From assembly GCF_001642795.1 (NCBI RefSeq), contig NZ_LKEH01000019.1, forward strand, positions 212,901 to 276,900: a DNA stretch of 64,000 nucleotides, written 5' to 3'. Positions 17,970 through 32,302 of the stretch are shown here, piece by piece. The translations under genes were made by a program, and so were the position numbers. The stretch's first letter is position 1. Each line of letters starts with the position of its first letter. This DNA comes from Pseudomonas viridiflava. Lineage in GTDB: Bacteria; Pseudomonadota; Gammaproteobacteria; Pseudomonadales; Pseudomonadaceae. Below the pieces are notes generated by a model. The model did no database searches and was not told where the DNA came from. It saw only the letters and a program-made list of their open reading frames with translations.

Positions 17970-20246
17970 TTATTCCGCAGACCCATCTGTCGGTAATCTT
18001 CTATGGGTAAATAATCTACCCATTCTGATATCACTACTCCATTGGAATTCTATACCTACAACTTCGAATAGCTGCTGTAGTTCAATTAGCTGCTCTTGCA
18101 TGTAAGCTCTAAGATTCTCCCCGCCAGTTTGGCGCCGCCGATCAAGTGCTTTAACCAGTCTTAGCGATAGATCTGAAAAGACTTTCAGCAAATTTCTTAT
18201 GTTTGCTGGTTCAAAGCTATTAACTAGTACTTCAGATAGTCGAACAAATATGTCTAAAAGAACTCCTCCGGATTTTGTGTTTCTTCCGTAAAGATTTGCG
18301 AAATAAACTTGATAGCGGGACTCGTCCACCGCTTCGACAAAAGCATTGCAAAATCTTAAGCATTCTAAAGGTCCTGCGCGCAAAACGGCTTCAGCAAGCG
18401 TGCAAAAATCAGTCATTCCCTGATGGTTGTATGGAATAAGGGCAATCGCATCAGTAGCGTAATCAGCGGCAGAGAGAACGTCTACTTCCCCCTTAAATTT
18501 AGTCGCTAATTTAAAGCTTGCTTCGTAGCGAAGTCCGTTAAAACGCGATAGCTCTGATCGTCCTTTAAATTCGTCCGCGCCATTCAGGGCCTCTTTTAAT
18601 AGTCTTATAGCGCCTGGGTTATCGTTTTCAGCTGCGACGACCTCTGCTCTTAATATCTTGGTCTCTACTAACGCCACATTCAATGCGTCGAGTTGCTCTG
18701 GAGAAAACTTTACAGAAGAGCTCAGAATTTCTTTACGCTGCTCTAAAATATCGGCCACAGCTTGAATTGTAGATGAATGCTCCCCGCGCTCTAATAAAAT
18801 ACGAGCAATTCTGCGGCGATATTCAATCCTCTTAATCCGATGAACCAGCTGGCCCGACTCGGCCAATAGGCCATCTATCTCTTCAAGTAATGCAATCAGT
18901 TCTTCTTGTTCTATAAAGAAAGGGAAGTCAGCGATATCTTCCATTGCAGAAATTAAGAATGGCTTCCATTCAGAGCCATCAACAATGCAAAGTCCGCGTA
19001 ATAAATCTACACCACGCATTTTCAAGTCGGCGGATTCAATTGGCGAGATCTTATCTGAGAGCGAGTTGATAGATTGTATTAAAGCATGTATATAATCTGC
19101 ATCGATGGCCTCTCCGCCGAGTACAGCATCATATGCGCTATCAACATAAGTTTGTATTTCAGCAAGACCTCGATCGGGATCCGCCTCGCTTAGGTTGGTT
19201 AAATACTCAACCGTGACAAGTTTCGGTATCAACCTGCGTTTTATAAGGCTTACGGCATCTGGATGAAATTCTGGTACGTAAAGGTTTTGGCCTGCCACGC
19301 TGCTAGCAAGTCTTAAATAGTTTTGAGTTAATGGGTCGAAATTGGGTGTCGTCGCTACGAAGACTGAAAGCGTCTCGTAAAAGGGGACGTCGTCATACGC
19401 CCGAATTGAGAGGCTCTTGATATCTTCTTGAACTGCACTTAATGTAAATCCGCCAATTTTAGTTAGTTCAGCGATTGCGCGTGCTGTTGCGTCACTCACT
19501 TCAGAAGATTCGGCGCGAGCAACCCTCATGGGCACTGCATGCAGCTCCACTTCATCTTTTCTTATGTCTCTAATCGCAGCCGAAACTCTCGCAATACCAT
19601 CGATATTTTGTCTATTGAGCACGAAGCACAAAGCGACTTCGTCCGGTAATTGCATCGTACAAATACCCGCTACGTCAGCGAATCCTGTACGGCTGTCAAT
19701 GAGAATAAGGTCATACTCTTTCTTTGCCCACTCCTTCAAAGAATTTAGGACAAATCCGCCAGCGTTATCTGAGAAAAACTCAGACCAAGAAAATTTTGTA
19801 AGCGCTTCTTCATAAGATATATCCCGCGCCTTGCCAATTAAACGGCTACCCGCACCTATATAGTCTAAGCGAAGTTTTTCCTCGAACAAGTCATCAGCTA
19901 TAAGCGGTTTTACGCAATTGGCAAATGGGATAGCTTTGCCCATTTCATCTATTTTAGCTTGTGTTTCTTCAGCGCTAGACTCTTTTAAAAGATCCAGCCT
20001 CCAATCCCATAGAACGTCTAATAAGCCAGGAGAGTCTTTGAACTCTTTTGCCGCAGAGGGTTCTACCAAGCCGCGGAAATAGTAAGCGAGCCCGGGCGCC
20101 TCTAAGTCCCAATCCATGACTAGAACTTTTTTATTGTTTGCTGCCGCTAAAAAGGCGATGTTTGCAAGAGCCATCGTTCTGCCTACGCCACCTTTATAAG
20201 AATAAAAGGTTACGATTTTACCTGGCTTCTTTTGTTCTTCTTTCAT
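17970..20246 (-). CDS. KGGVGR-type ParA/MinD-like ATPase with long helical C-terminus
   Basis: A 758-aa protein. The N-terminal 320 residues are a SIMIBI P-loop domain: the deviant Walker A reads YSYKGGVGRTMALANIA, with Lys18 kept and Arg replacing the usual second Lys. VLVMDWDLEAPG follows, and a Walker B-like YDLILIDSRTGFADVAG. The remaining 430 residues are helical and TPR-like in appearance (inference). It starts by ATGA overlap with the regulator gene and is followed 4 nt later by the nitrilase gene. One sampled row (18001-18060) has 21 G/C in 60, far below the core, indicating foreign origin. Likely a switch or sensor ATPase. Confidence 0.85.
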   Translation of the reverse strand: MKEEQKKPGKIVTFYSYKGGVGRTMALANIAFLAAANNKKVLVMDWDLEAPGLAYYFRGLVEPSAAKEFKDSPGLLDVLWDWRLDLLKESSAEETQAKIDEMGKAIPFANCVKPLIADDLFEEKLRLDYIGAGSRLIGKARDISYEEALTKFSWSEFFSDNAGGFVLNSLKEWAKKEYDLILIDSRTGFADVAGICTMQLPDEVALCFVLNRQNIDGIARVSAAIRDIRKDEVELHAVPMRVARAESSEVSDATARAIAELTKIGGFTLSAVQEDIKSLSIRAYDDVPFYETLSVFVATTPNFDPLTQNYLRLASSVAGQNLYVPEFHPDAVSLIKRRLIPKLVTVEYLTNLSEADPDRGLAEIQTYVDSAYDAVLGGEAIDADYIHALIQSINSLSDKISPIESADLKMRGVDLLRGLCIVDGSEWKPFLISAMEDIADFPFFIEQEELIALLEEIDGLLAESGQLVHRIKRIEYRRRIARILLERGEHSSTIQAVADILEQRKEILSSSVKFSPEQLDALNVALVETKILRAEVVAAENDNPGAIRLLKEALNGADEFKGRSELSRFNGLRYEASFKLATKFKGEVDVLSAADYATDAIALIPYNHQGMTDFCTLAEAVLRAGPLECLRFCNAFVEAVDESRYQVYFANLYGRNTKSGGVLLDIFVRLSEVLVNSFEPANIRNLLKVFSDLSLRLVKALDRRRQTGGENLRAYMQEQLIELQQLFEVVGIEFQWSSDIRMGRLFTHRRLPTDGSAE

Positions 20247-20911
20247 GACCCTGTCCTGCCAAAGCCTATAAATACTTTCATTACGGGTGGAATTGTTTTT
20301 GATGCATCATTAAGTTGTTCTTTAACTTTCTTTGTTACTTTTTCAACGCCTGACTCAGGCATGTTTTTCTCAAGCATTGCTCGAGCATAAGGTGTAAGGA
20401 AGTTTAAAACGTTCACACCTTCTCGCCTGTAATCAACTAGCCCTAACTCTCTGAGTTTTCTCAGGCGTCTGCTTACAGTTTCAACTCTGTAACCGGTAAT
20501 TTCCGCTAGCTCGGTATTGCTAGCGTCCTCGTGGTAGAGCGAGCAGAGGTATTTCCGCGTTGTTTTGTCTAATAGTTCTTCCTTTCCATTATCGTTAATT
20601 CTTTTAGATAACAGTGCGCCTGAGATAATGTGTGCAAAACTAAATTGCCCCAGCATAAATGCTGAACGCAGGTTATTAAGTGCGTCTTCATCGAAAACGG
20701 CGTCCACCACCTCTGTAGGAGCGATCTTCACGGACTCTTGAAAAAGCTCGGTGACATCGTCCGAGATTTCTGCGAGAGGCCCTCGATTGCTATTTATTAT
20801 CGCTTCGCTAAGGTAGGTCGCGACGACGGACGAGATAGAGGGATTCACCCCCAGCGGGCTTAGAGGGGAAGGGGATAGGTCCCTGAAAAAAACGTTGCGC
20901 GCTTGTGTCAT
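20243..20911 (-). CDS. Winged-helix regulator heading the ATPase-nitrilase operon
   Basis: A 222-aa protein with a winged HTH at about 125-175 (RKYLCSLYHEDASNTELAEI, then VSRRLRKLRELGLVDYRREG), resembling Crp-tail or MarR/ArsR-type DNA-binding domains. The N-terminal 110 residues have no recognised ligand domain. GAGGA lies 6 nt before the ATG. Its stop overlaps the ATPase start (ATGA). First gene of the unit and probably autoregulatory through the direct repeats upstream. Confidence 0.8.
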   Translation of the reverse strand: MTQARNVFFRDLSPSPLSPLGVNPSISSVVATYLSEAIINSNRGPLAEISDDVTELFQESVKIAPTEVVDAVFDEDALNNLRSAFMLGQFSFAHIISGALLSKRINDNGKEELLDKTTRKYLCSLYHEDASNTELAEITGYRVETVSRRLRKLRELGLVDYRREGVNVLNFLTPYARAMLEKNMPESGVEKVTKKVKEQLNDASKTIPPVMKVFIGFGRTGS

Positions 20912-20947
20912 GCGGAATCCTCGATTGGACAGTGACTATAGAGCCGA

Positions 20948-20967
20948 ATCAATGACCGATCAATGAC
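20948..20967 (-). promoter_or_regulatory. Two direct GTCATTGAT repeats upstream of the operon
   Basis: On the operon strand GTCATTGAT occurs twice with an 11-bp period (plus-strand ATCAATGAC at 20948-20956 and 20959-20967), 37 bp before the regulator start. CTATAG follows as a possible -10. One helical turn between copies suits cooperative binding by the adjacent winged-helix protein. Inferred. Confidence 0.4.
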
Positions 20968-21190
20968 GGTCTTGGGGTTTCGACATCGCGACACTACAAA
21001 GAATCACATCCGCTGGTCTGTTTTTTTAGATATTCCCCAAATTGGCTGTCTGAGGGGGGGATTTATCTTGACGTTTTCGTTTGTGTTTGATCTCAGTCGT
21101 GGCTTTTAGTCGCAGTCAGATACGAAACACCAGAGTGGCAACCTTCAAGCGGTGAAATCAATGCACGGCCGCAGTCGGGAGCTATACCGG

Positions 21191-21222
21191 AGCTTTCCAG
21201 CTTTCCAGCTTTCCAGCTTTGG
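21191..21222. repeat. 8-bp tandem repeat near the right end of the island
   Basis: AGCTTTCC three times followed by AGCTTTGG, then a small hairpin GCCGC-TTAT-GCGGC. It lies in the non-coding 20968-21477 stretch between the operon promoter and attR. No gene is visible in that stretch. Confidence 0.6.
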
Positions 21223-21477
21223 CCGCTTATGCGGCTAAATTGCTTGATGAAGTCTGCTGTGCTGCTCTTGGCGATGATCTGGCAGCGTAGAGGTGTCAGC
21301 TTTTGTTTTCATCCCAGGCTCGCCGGTGATTTGGCTTACCGCAGTTGATTACCGCGCCCTAGGAGTAATGCAGTGCGTGCACAAAAAAATTCCGTTCATG
21401 GCATCTTTCATGGTATTGGATGATGTGCTGATGATAGGTATCTGATTCTAAATGATTTTTTAATATTGTTTATGTTA

Positions 21478-21494
21478 GAGTGGGAATGATTGGA
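21478..21494. repeat. attR: right copy of the 17-bp integration core
   Basis: GAGTGGGAATGATTGGA is identical to 7795-7811. It is followed by a 142-bp flank about 85% identical to that after attL, including the hairpin AGCCCGC/GCGGGCT at 21537-21556. The flank similarity means that a related element's end, not simply the original guaA downstream DNA, lies here. Confidence 0.85.
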
Positions 21495-21902
21495 TGTCCG
21501 GCACTGCCCGGCACGATCTAGCAAGAAATGCCCTGTAGCCCGCGTAATTGCGGGCTTTTGGCTTTTTGGGTCTGGCAAATTCTGGCAGCTTTTTGCATCG
21601 CCACGTGCCGCGTTTTTGTGGCTTGGTATGGGGTATACAAATAGTGGTGAACGCGTGTGTTTGCTGCGTCCCAATGGCGTACATGTCTCGACTGCGAGAG
21701 AGCGACATCGGTACCCTGTCCCTGATAGGGAGCGCCGGCATGGTATCGAGAACGCTTGGCCGCGCGGGTTTAAGAAGCAGCTGTTTGTCGGTACCGGTAA
21801 GTAATCACCGACCACGGCATTTTTATCGGCTGCGACCGGTCCACAGACTCCGTTTTTCGGTAAGCGTACGAGCTCAGGCTGTGTTAAAGCACACATTGAC
21901 AC
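21495..21902. other. Decayed left end of a second guaA-type element
   Basis: The first 142 bp match the integrase-proximal end of the 13.7-kb island (ungapped). After 21636 the similarity stops and no integrase follows. A CATGGTATC motif at 21739 matches the putative arm sites. Open frames here are short and mutually overlapping without a ribosome-binding site, so no gene is called. Best read as a relic of an earlier tandem insertion. Confidence 0.5.
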
Positions 21903-22766
21903 TCAGTCAATCAGTCTGCTAAGCGGTCGATGTCCATCTTGGGTTACCTCGACCATCGCCGAAAGCATCACGCTATCCGCGCCGTCCTGGGTAAGGACGG
22001 TCCAGAGTTCCGGTGGTTGGAACCGCACGCCGAAGGTTCCTGACTTCGCCACCACATAGACGTTTAGCACCTGACCGGCTTTCATCAGTGTTTCATCATT
22101 GACGGGGCTCTTATAACCGAGCACCTGAGGATTTTGAATCCGCATCTGGCCCATGGAGTATCCCACTAGCTCACGCACGGCCACCACTTGGTAGGCGTCA
22201 AGCTCCTGCTGAATGGCAGCGCCCACTTTAGACAACCGCTCGCCAGCCCGAATCTGGGCAATACCTTTTCGCAGCGCGCGTCGAGCTGTCATCAATAGTT
22301 GCTGCTGTTGTTCAGTTGCATTGGGGGTCGCGAATGTCCATGCCTGGGCTACATGTGCCTGTGGCGATGCAGCTACCAGCTCTACTTTCACAAGTGCAGC
22401 ATCCGGAAATGGCGCGTCAGTAGGTGGGGCATTTGCCACTTGATGATTCACCGAAACCGACACCGCTTCTGGGTATCCCTTATAGCCCACTAACATCGGC
22501 CGCCAGCCATACTGCGAAAACTGCTTTAGTAAAAACTCTTGGATCGCTTCACCGCTATCACCCCGGCGGATCATCGGTTTGACCTTAAGCAACATGTCAC
22601 TGGCAAGGGGTGCTATCCGACTCTCCTCAGCTAAAATCACCTCGCTATCCAGTTGACTGATCCTGGCCCCAAGCTCTCTGTTGCCTGCGGCGTAGCGGTC
22701 ATATTTCGATTCTGTAGCAAAAGCACTTGTAAGAAAAAACAATGGAAGTAGTACGATCTTTTTCAT
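21903..22766 (-). CDS. Secreted methionine-aminopeptidase-like (pita-bread fold) protein without metal ligands
   Basis: 287 aa from MKKIVLLPLFFLTSAFA, a clear signal peptide; AGGGCG precedes this ATG (the frame opens at 22793). The body aligns by eye with MetAP: GYKGYPEAVSVSVNHQV corresponds to the GYPKSICTSVN motif, VKVELVAAS to the first metal-Asp strand, VRELVGYSMGQMRIQNPQVL to the VREYCGHGIGR...PQVL stretch, and LNVYVVAK to the FTIEP strand. The MetAP His in HGIP, both Asp, the GHG His and the Glu are all replaced. It is therefore probably a catalytically dead, exported homologue, perhaps a binding protein. Real function unknown. Confidence 0.7.
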   Translation of the reverse strand: MKKIVLLPLFFLTSAFATESKYDRYAAGNRELGARISQLDSEVILAEESRIAPLASDMLLKVKPMIRRGDSGEAIQEFLLKQFSQYGWRPMLVGYKGYPEAVSVSVNHQVANAPPTDAPFPDAALVKVELVAASPQAHVAQAWTFATPNATEQQQQLLMTARRALRKGIAQIRAGERLSKVGAAIQQELDAYQVVAVRELVGYSMGQMRIQNPQVLGYKSPVNDETLMKAGQVLNVYVVAKSGTFGVRFQPPELWTVLTQDGADSVMLSAMVEVTQDGHRPLSRLID

Positions 22767-23092
22767 GACGTGACGCCCTGAGCGTATTTTCAATGTCGCT
22801 AATCGTGTGCATGTGGGTGAGCTGGATCTATACCAGATCCAGGATAAGGAATGTCGATAGAGTATCGAAAAAATTTAGCCACGCTGACGTCAGCGGGAGC
22901 TGTTTGCGAAATGCGGTTATCGACAAATGCTGCACCGGCTCACAGGGCGTCCCTTTTAGTGATGCGCTACCGATGTCTTTCTCTCACTCACCGTTGATTC
23001 GTCGATGCTGCCTTCCTTGCACAGGTAGAGATTATCCGGCGAGAGTCCTGCGTCTTTGCACATACCCAGACTACGGGCTTTACCATCAGCCT

Positions 23093-23130
23093 GAAACAAC
23101 AAAACCCGCATAGGCGGGCTTTGTTGTTTC
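23093..23130. terminator. Strong bidirectional terminator
   Basis: GAAACAACAAAACCCGC pairs with GGCGGGCTTTGTTGTTTC. The long stem has A-rich and T-rich shoulders, so it can work on either strand. It lies 16 nt beyond the stop of the autotransporter remnant. The rest of 22767-23092 has no gene. Confidence 0.8.
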
Positions 23131-23145
23131 ACGCAAACACGTTGA

Positions 23146-23514
23146 TCAGAAGTCGTAACGCACGTTCGCCGTGAAGGTGTCGGCGTCGAAACCGCTGCTG
23201 GTCAGGTAGTTGTAAGTCCCGCCCACGCTCCACGCGCCCACACGGTAGTTTGCGCCAAGTCCCAGCTCGTAGCTGTCGCGCGCCGGTGTGGCACCGGTGG
23301 TGGTGAAAGGGGTGCCGCCGAGCACGAAGGTGGAGGTGGTGCCGGCTTTGTCGCCGATGAAATCGTGCCAGGCCATCAGCTTGGCTTCCGGCTCCAGGCT
23401 ACCCACGCCTACGTCAAAAGCGGCTGCCAGACGAGCGCCTAGGCCCATTTCGCCGATTTCGTAGCGCTGGCTACCGACGTTCAAAGCCGAGCCTCCGCCG
23501 CCTCTGGTTCCAGC
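23146..23514 (-). pseudogene. C-terminal fragment of an autotransporter beta-domain
   Basis: The frame runs from a stop at 23515 to a natural end with the barrel signature (DADTFTANVRYDF, C-terminal Phe). Inside are NVGSQRYEIGEMGLGARLAA and ELGLGANYRVGAWSVGGTYN, typical alternating strands of an autotransporter or porin-like barrel. The whole passenger and most of the barrel are missing, and a start can only be forced at a TTG. It is a truncated remnant, probably cut by the same events that brought in the upstream island debris. Confidence 0.75.
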
Positions 23515-23563
23515 CTATACGGTCCTGCGGCCGAAGCTGAGTTTCCCGCTACTGGTCTTTCCG

Positions 23564-24001
23564 GTGCTTTTACGCCAGGTGCCGTTAGGGTTGATCGCAA
23601 TGTTGCTGCTGTTCATGGCGGTGTCACCCCAGGATCAGCAGAGCAAAGAGTGGGTTGTTGTCATGTTCGGCTCTGTGGTGATGGCGCTCATGGCATCGAG
23701 GGTTATCGTAGGCATCTACCAGCGTACGTCGCTCACGGTAGATCGGTCAGGTAACGCGGTGGTCGCAGGCGTTGAGCGCGCGTACCGGACGCCCCTTCGT
23801 GTGGTGATCAGTTGCGATTTCTTCCGCGTGCTCAGTTTTCGTACCTTTATCGTCTACGAGAATGGAAAACTGTTGGTGGCCTGTCATCACGACACGGTGC
23901 AGGACCGTGAGCACGCCCGCACCCTTGCAGCCTACCTGGGCGTGTCTGCTTACCACGAGAGCCGCTCTCAGGGACTCAGGAAGATCAGGGCGCCTGCCTG
24001 A
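23564..24001 (+). CDS. Unknown small membrane protein, possibly 5'-truncated
   Basis: About 145 aa with two hydrophobic segments near the N-terminus (PLGLIAMLLLFMAVSP; VVVMFGSVVMALMASRVIVG), then a hydrophilic domain resembling a PH-like fold (RTSLTVDRSGNAVVAG). The frame is open without a Met upstream through VLRPKLSFPLLVFPV to about 23500, where it meets the autotransporter remnant. The original start may therefore have been lost at that junction; GTG 23564 is the best present start. Function unknown. Confidence 0.5.
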   Translation: MLLRQVPLGLIAMLLLFMAVSPQDQQSKEWVVVMFGSVVMALMASRVIVGIYQRTSLTVDRSGNAVVAGVERAYRTPLRVVISCDFFRVLSFRTFIVYENGKLLVACHHDTVQDREHARTLAAYLGVSAYHESRSQGLRKIRAPA

Positions 24002-24206
24002 ACGTTTTGCCATGTTGTTTGCGTCTATCCTGCCGTCATCAAGCTGAACGACACGGGGCAGGGCGTCGCTGCTTCTCTTTTTTTAACAGCTCAGTGTTCG
24101 CGTTACTTCTTGACCCTTATCTTTCCTCAAATGCAGGTGTATCGTATTCGCCCCCGCGCACCGGCCCTCCGGACGCGCCCTGCAGTCGTTTCGAGGTCTT
24201 CGCTTT

Positions 24207-25579
24207 ATGTCGTTCACCCGCCGCCAAATCCTTACAGGCATCGCCGGTCTTGCCGTGGTCGGGCTGGGTGCGGGTGGTGCTTCGCGTTATTGGCTGGGGC
24301 GCAAGGAGTCGGAAGCCGGTTCTGATTTCGTGCTGATCGCTGCGCCGCTGGACGTCGAGTTGGTTCCTGGCCACAAGACGCCTGCCTGGGCGTTCGGTGG
24401 TTCTGCGCCGGGGACGGAGTTGCGGGTGCGGCAGGGCGAGTGGTTGCGGTTGCGGTTCATCAATCAGTTGCCGGTCGAGACGACGATTCACTGGCATGGC
24501 ATTCGGCTGCCGCTGGAGATGGACGGTGTGCCATACGTCTCGCAGTTGCCGGTCAAGCCGGGTGAGTATTTCGATTACAAGTTCCGGGTGCCGGACGCCG
24601 GTAGCTACTGGTATCACCCGCATGTCAGCAGCAGCGAAGAGCTGGGGCGTGGGCTGGTCGGGCCGTTGATCGTTGAAGAGCGTGAGCCGACCGGCTTCAG
24701 CCATGAGCGCACGGTCAGTCTGAAAAGCTGGCACGTGGACGAAGAGGGGGCGTTTACCGAGTTCAGCGTATTGCGCGAGGCGGCGCGTGAGGGTACGGCG
24801 GGGCGGCTTTCGACGTTGAACGGTGTTCCACAGGCGGTCATTGAGTTGCCTGCCGGGCAGATTACCCGTGTGCGGCTGCTCAATCTCGACAATACCGTGA
24901 CCTATCGCCTCAATCTGCCCGATGCCGAGGCGCAGATCTATGCGCTGGATGGCAATCCGGTTACGCCGCGTCCGTTTGGCGACGAGTACTGGCTTGGGCC
25001 TGGCATGCGGATCTGTCTGGCGATCAAGGCACCGGCGGCTGGCGAGGAGATCTCGCTGCGTAACGGTCCGGTGCGGCTGGGCACGTTTCGTTCGGTCGCC
25101 AACAACGACGCGCCGGGCGAATGGCCGCCGGAGTTGCCGGCCAACCCGGTTGCCGAGCCGGATCTGGAGCGCGCCGAGAAGATCAATTTCAATGTCGAAT
25201 GGGTGGGTTCTGTGTCGGCCAACACCGATAACGGCAAGCCACCGAGCCTGTGGCAGATCAACGGCGAGGCCTGGGACATCACCGACAAGACCTGCGCGGA
25301 TCGGCCGATTGCCAAACTGAAGCTGGGCCAGAGCTATATCTTCGAATTGAAGAATATGACCCAGTACCAACACCCGATTCACCTGCACGGTATGAGCTTC
25401 AAGGTGATCGCGTCCAATCGGCGCAAGATCATTCCGTACTTTACCGATACCTTCCTGCTGGGTCGTAACGAGCGGGCGCGGGTGGCGCTGGTCGCTGATA
25501 ACCCTGGCGTCTGGATGTTTCACTGCCACGTCATCGACCACATGGAAACCGGTCTCATGGCCGCCATCGAGGTGTCGTG

Positions 25580-25580
<1 letters not shown>
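24207..25580 (+). CDS. Tat-exported multicopper oxidase
   Basis: A 457-aa oxidase that would couple substrate oxidation to O2 reduction in the periplasm. The N-terminus has a twin-arginine signal (SFTRRQILTG then a hydrophobic stretch). Copper ligands: HWHG (95-98), YWYHPHV (137, 139), HPIHLHG near 385, and the type-1/trinuclear HCHVIDHMETGLM near 439-451, with the axial Met. There are three cupredoxin domains. The frame overlaps tadA (TGATG). No copper-resistance genes are adjacent, so its substrate (Cu(I), phenolics or other) is open. Confidence 0.92.
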
Positions 25581-31680
<6,100 letters not shown>

Positions 31681-31696
31681 GGCGGGCTGGCGGCAG

Positions 31697-32008
31697 ATGT
31701 ACAAGCTGGCCTTCTTTGTTCCGCCGAGCCATGTGGACGAGGTCAAAAATGCCGTATTCGCTGCTGGTGCAGGGCGGATCGGCGCTTACGACCAATGTTG
31801 CTGGCAAGTGCTCGGCCACGGTCAGTTCCGCCCGCTGGATGGCAGTCAGCCATTTATCGGGCAGGACGGCGTGGTTGAGCAGGTGGAAGAGTGGAAGGTC
31901 GAGCTGGTTGTGGCCGATGAGCTGATTCAGCAGGCAGTGGCGGCGCTCAAGCAGAGTCATCCCTACGAAACGCCGGCTTATGAAGTGTGGCGGCTGGAAG
32001 CGTTCTAG
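31697..32008 (+). CDS. NIF3/YqfO C-terminal-domain-like (CutA-fold) protein
   Basis: A 103-aa protein (MYKLAFFVPPSHVDEVKNAV) equal to the middle CutA-like domain of YqfO/NIF3 proteins, found alone in pseudomonads. It ends with SHPYETPAYEVWRLEAF, the conserved HPYE.PAY motif. It begins 16 nt after purL and is probably cotranscribed. Biochemical role unknown; metal binding has been suggested for the family. Confidence 0.8.
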   Translation: MYKLAFFVPPSHVDEVKNAVFAAGAGRIGAYDQCCWQVLGHGQFRPLDGSQPFIGQDGVVEQVEEWKVELVVADELIQQAVAALKQSHPYETPAYEVWRLEAF

Positions 32009-32052
32009 GTTCTGTCGCTGAAATGCCTGTGTGTCAGCACGAATGGGACGCG

Positions 32053-32272
32053 GAGCGTCCCGGGCTGCATACCCATGCGGAGCATGGGCACGATCAGTGT
32101 GCAGGGGTAGCAAGCGTCCCGGGCTGCATGCCCTGCGGAGCGTCGGCACGATCAGTAGGAGGTCTTGAGCGTCCCATGATGCATGGCCGCGCAGAGCGCG
32201 GGCGCTATCCGGGAGATCATGATCGTTCCCACGCTGCGTGGTAACGCCTCTCAGGACGCTCCGCGTCCGGTC
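32053..32272. repeat. Cluster of GC-rich dispersed repeats
   Basis: Three direct units: GAGCGTCCCGGGCTGCAT ... GCACGATCAGT at 32053-32098, AAGCGTCCCGGGCTGCAT ... CACGATCAGT at 32112-32157, and a diverged GAGCGTCCCATGATGCAT copy at 32167-32212. A GATCGTTCCCACGCTGCG unit in inverted orientation follows at 32218-32272. The last is related to 3018-3070. No gene lies in 32009-32302. Confidence 0.75.
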
Positions 32273-32302
32273 TCAAGTTCACACCGAGTCTGACTGGTCT
32301 GA

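Larger units (their letters stand above)
7795..21494. mobile_element. 13.7-kb genomic island integrated at guaA
   Basis: Bounded by identical 17-bp direct repeats, with a P4-type tyrosine integrase just inside the left end. Contents: an HTH protein, an AlpA-like regulator, a primase-like replication protein, a small unknown gene, trbL, a trbK-like gene, trbJ, and an AT-rich operon with a winged-helix regulator, a KGGVGR ATPase and a nitrilase-fold protein. No relaxase, coupling protein, TrbB/TrbE ATPase or transposase is visible, so it is not self-transmissible from this sequence alone. It could be a mobilisable satellite or a remnant of an ICE. Confidence 0.85.

Noticed and set aside
22793..23113. 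106-aa plus-strand frame upstream of the autotransporter remnant
   Set aside because: Cys- and Arg-rich composition with no ribosome-binding site; it ends in the terminator.
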